NCBI GenBank assembly: GCA_018067325.1
Contig: JAGPUU010000166.1
Span: 1-15,919 of the forward strand
Length of the DNA stretch: 15,919 nt
Direction of reading: 5' to 3'
Source of the DNA: Amphritea sp.
GTDB lineage: Bacteria > Pseudomonadota > Gammaproteobacteria > Pseudomonadales > Balneatricaceae
This document shows positions 14,326 to 15,919 of the stretch, piece after piece. The notes beneath the pieces were generated by a model that made no database searches, had not been told where the DNA came from, and was given only the letters and a program-made list of their open reading frames with translations. A program made the position numbers and the translations under genes. How positions within the stretch are numbered: position 1 is the stretch's first letter; each line of letters opens with the position of its first letter.

Positions 14326-15669
14326 ATGATCACCCTAAACACTCCTATTGCGTTTAATGACACACTGCCTGACGAGGTCGACGTGGTGGTAATTGGCGGC
14401 GGCGTCATCGGTATATTCTCCGCCCTGAATATTGCGCGTTCAGGCCTTAGCGTTATGGTTATCGAAAAAGGTCGTATTGCCGGTGAACAGTCGTCACGTA
14501 ACTGGGGTTGGATAAGACAACATGGTCGTGATGCTGCAGAACTGCCCATCATGATGGAAGCGTCACAGCTATGGGAATCGATTGATAAGGAGGTTAAAGG
14601 CCGCACCGGGTTGAAGCGTGTGGGGGTGATGTATCTTTCGCAAACCGAAGCGGATCAGGTGAAACGCGAAGAGTGGCTGAGTATTGCCGCAGCCCATGGC
14701 GTTGATACCGTAGCATTGACTAGCGCTCAACTTGAGCAACATATTCAACTCGACCCACAAACAAAAAACTTTTGGGCCGGGGCGACCTATACCGCCAGTG
14801 ATGCCCGTGCAGAACCATGGGAGGCGATTCCTGCTGTAGCAGAATTAGCCCACAGCGAAGGCGTTCTTATCAGAGAGAATTGCGCCGTGCGTACACTGGA
14901 TATCGAAGCGGGCCAAATCACCGGGGTTATCACTGAATCTGGCCGTATCAAAACATCTCAGGTTGTCGTCGCCGGGGGCGCTTGGTCATCACTGTTTCTA
15001 CGCCGCCACGGTATCAATATCCCGCAGTTGTCGGTGCGCGCATCCGTGGCCAGAACAGCCCCGCTTAAAAGCATTACCACCACGAGTTTTGCGGATAAAA
15101 AACTGGCGGTGCGCCGACGTAATGACGGAGGCTACTCTCTAGCGCTCACCGATTCCCATGATCACTTTATAGGCCCTGATTCATTTCGTTTATTACCTAA
15201 GTGGCTAAAAACGGGACTACAAAATCTCCACGAAATCAGGCCCTGGATGAACGAAGTCGCTAACTCACCGGATGCCTGGCGAGTCGAACGCCACTGGGCG
15301 GCCGATGAGGTAAGTCCTTTTGAACTAACCCGTATGCTCGACCCGGCCCCCGCCAAGGGTAAGGTCAAAGTGATGCAACAGCGCTTTGCACAGCGCTTCC
15401 CACAAATTGGCGAGCCTCAAATACTGGATGCCTGGGCGGGAATGATAGATGCGATGCCTGATATTGTGCCCATCGTCGATAGGGTGCCTGATTTTGAGGG
15501 GCTTATCGTTGCCACAGGCATGAGTGGGCATGGTTTTGGAATTGGGCCGGCGTTTGGGCGAATTGTTTCTCAAATTGTGAATAAGGAGGAGAGTGAGCAT
15601 GATCTGTCACGCTTCCGATTCTCACGTTTTTCTGATGGTAGCACCCTAGATATTGGGCCCAATGTTTAG
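14326..15669 (+). CDS. FAD-dependent oxidoreductase (DAO/glycine oxidase-like)
   Basis: Flavoenzyme of 447 residues of the D-amino acid oxidase/dehydrogenase superfamily, which oxidises a C-N bond of an amine or amino acid. The FAD Rossmann motif is VVVIGGGVIGIFSALNIA (20-37; GGG at 24-26, G29) with Glu47 as ribose ligand. SSRNWGWIRQHGRD (56-69) is the family's FAD-proximal loop, and VVVAGGAWS (about 212-220) the second dinucleotide site. GMSGHGFGIGPAFGRI near the C-terminus closes the FAD site. There is no signal peptide. ATG 14326 has AAGGA nearby. The gene stands alone between two REP-like doublets; no transporter or regulator is visible beside it, so the substrate is unknown. Confidence 0.9.
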   Translation: MITLNTPIAFNDTLPDEVDVVVIGGGVIGIFSALNIARSGLSVMVIEKGRIAGEQSSRNWGWIRQHGRDAAELPIMMEASQLWESIDKEVKGRTGLKRVGVMYLSQTEADQVKREEWLSIAAAHGVDTVALTSAQLEQHIQLDPQTKNFWAGATYTASDARAEPWEAIPAVAELAHSEGVLIRENCAVRTLDIEAGQITGVITESGRIKTSQVVVAGGAWSSLFLRRHGINIPQLSVRASVARTAPLKSITTTSFADKKLAVRRRNDGGYSLALTDSHDHFIGPDSFRLLPKWLKTGLQNLHEIRPWMNEVANSPDAWRVERHWAADEVSPFELTRMLDPAPAKGKVKVMQQRFAQRFPQIGEPQILDAWAGMIDAMPDIVPIVDRVPDFEGLIVATGMSGHGFGIGPAFGRIVSQIVNKEESEHDLSRFRFSRFSDGSTLDIGPNV

Positions 15670-15740
15670 GGGCCGTAGCTAGACCGCAATGAAGAGCACA
15701 TTGCTTGCTCGACGCGGCTTCGCCGCTTGCTAGTTGCTCG
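15670..15740 (+). repeat. Copy B of the variable stem-loop element
   Basis: GCCGTAGCTAGACC is followed by GCAATG (15686-15691), AAGAGCA loop, CATTGC (15699-15704) and TTGCTCG. A second hairpin, GCGGC-TTC-GCCGC (15714-15726), and TTGCTAGTTGCTCGAAAAA follow. Compared with copy A (8619-8667), the loop and the flanking TTGCTCG words are kept but the stem differs and still pairs. The B element follows the FAD oxidoreductase stop codon directly. Confidence 0.5.
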
Positions 15741-15773
15741 AAAAAGTTAGAAGCAGAGCTAGTGGCACCCTTT

Positions 15774-15919
15774 TTTCTGTAGGAGTCGTGCCCTCACGGC
15801 GATAAGTTTTTGGAGGAGACGCATTAGCATGCCCTCTGGGTACCTGCGTCGATTTCTTTTCTGTTCTTTTCTGTTCTTTTCTGTTCTTTTCATTGCCGTA
15901 GTAATTCGTTGCTTTCTGT
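15774..15919 (+). repeat. REP-like doublet, copy 2, running off the window
   Basis: Same order and strand as copy 1. Unit 1 has GTAG at 15779 with CGTG (15787-15790), CCCT loop, CACG (15795-15798). Unit 2 has GGAG (15812-15815) in place of GTAG, with GACGCA (15818-15823) and TGCGTC (15845-15850). The conserved tail TTGCCGTAGTAAT follows near the right edge. An extra decamer array is inserted after unit 2. The element probably continues past the window. Confidence 0.75.
15857..15891 (+). repeat. Decamer tandem array, 3.5 copies of TTTTCTGTTC
   Basis: Three perfect TTTTCTGTTC units and a partial TTTTC lie between unit 2 and the conserved tail of REP copy 2. Copy 1 has only one such word, TGTCTGTTCTTTCC (about 13887-13900), so the array is a local expansion. 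Confidence 0.9.

Overview
The window reads as chromosomal DNA from a gammaproteobacterium, probably a marine Oceanospirillales-type organism. This is judged from the mix of genes: a pgk-fba glycolytic pair, an E. coli-like yjf cluster, a Rof-type Rho inhibitor, an LpxH-like phosphoesterase and REP-like repeats. I cannot name the species from sequence alone. No tRNA, rRNA, transposase, integrase or CRISPR array was seen.

Layout. (1) 1-2250: the 3' part of pgk, an intergenic stretch with a large imperfect palindrome, class II fructose-bisphosphate aldolase, and a bidirectional terminator. (2) 2253-7904, minus strand: a tight eight-gene operon. In transcription order it is DUF2170 (yjfI), PspA/IM30 (yjfJ), a two-TM K+ channel with an RCK domain, DUF2491 (yjfK), DUF350 membrane protein (yjfL), DUF1190 lipoprotein (yjfM), ATP-grasp glutathionylspermidine-synthase-like ligase (yjfC) and a rhomboid protease with intact catalytic residues. 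Most junctions are gaps of a few bases or short overlaps. (3) 8061-8327: a divergent small DUF6471 protein. (4) 8328-8805: a gene-free stretch with a terminator hairpin, a short element with a variable stem-loop, and an 8.6-copy heptamer array abutting the next stop codon. (5) 8806-10410: a divergent glutathione S-transferase / LysR regulator pair with candidate operators between them. (6) 10439-11861, minus strand: rof, a bfd-like [2Fe-2S] protein and an LpxH-like phosphoesterase. (7) 11962-13777: an SAM methyltransferase overlapping a family-4-like uracil-DNA glycosylase. (8) 13778-15919: an FAD-dependent amine/amino-acid oxidoreductase framed by two direct copies of a REP-like doublet, with a hairpin-rich gene-free block in front.

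The most interesting part is the eight-gene operon. It combines a membrane-stress coiled-coil protein (PspA), a K+ channel, a small membrane protein, a lipoprotein ending in Gly-Gly, an ATP-dependent amide ligase and an intramembrane protease. The six yjf members are known as a cluster in E. coli, but their joint function is not established. The interposed channel and the terminal rhomboid suggest a membrane-homeostasis module in which the ligase may modify a peptide or protein C-terminus; that is inference.
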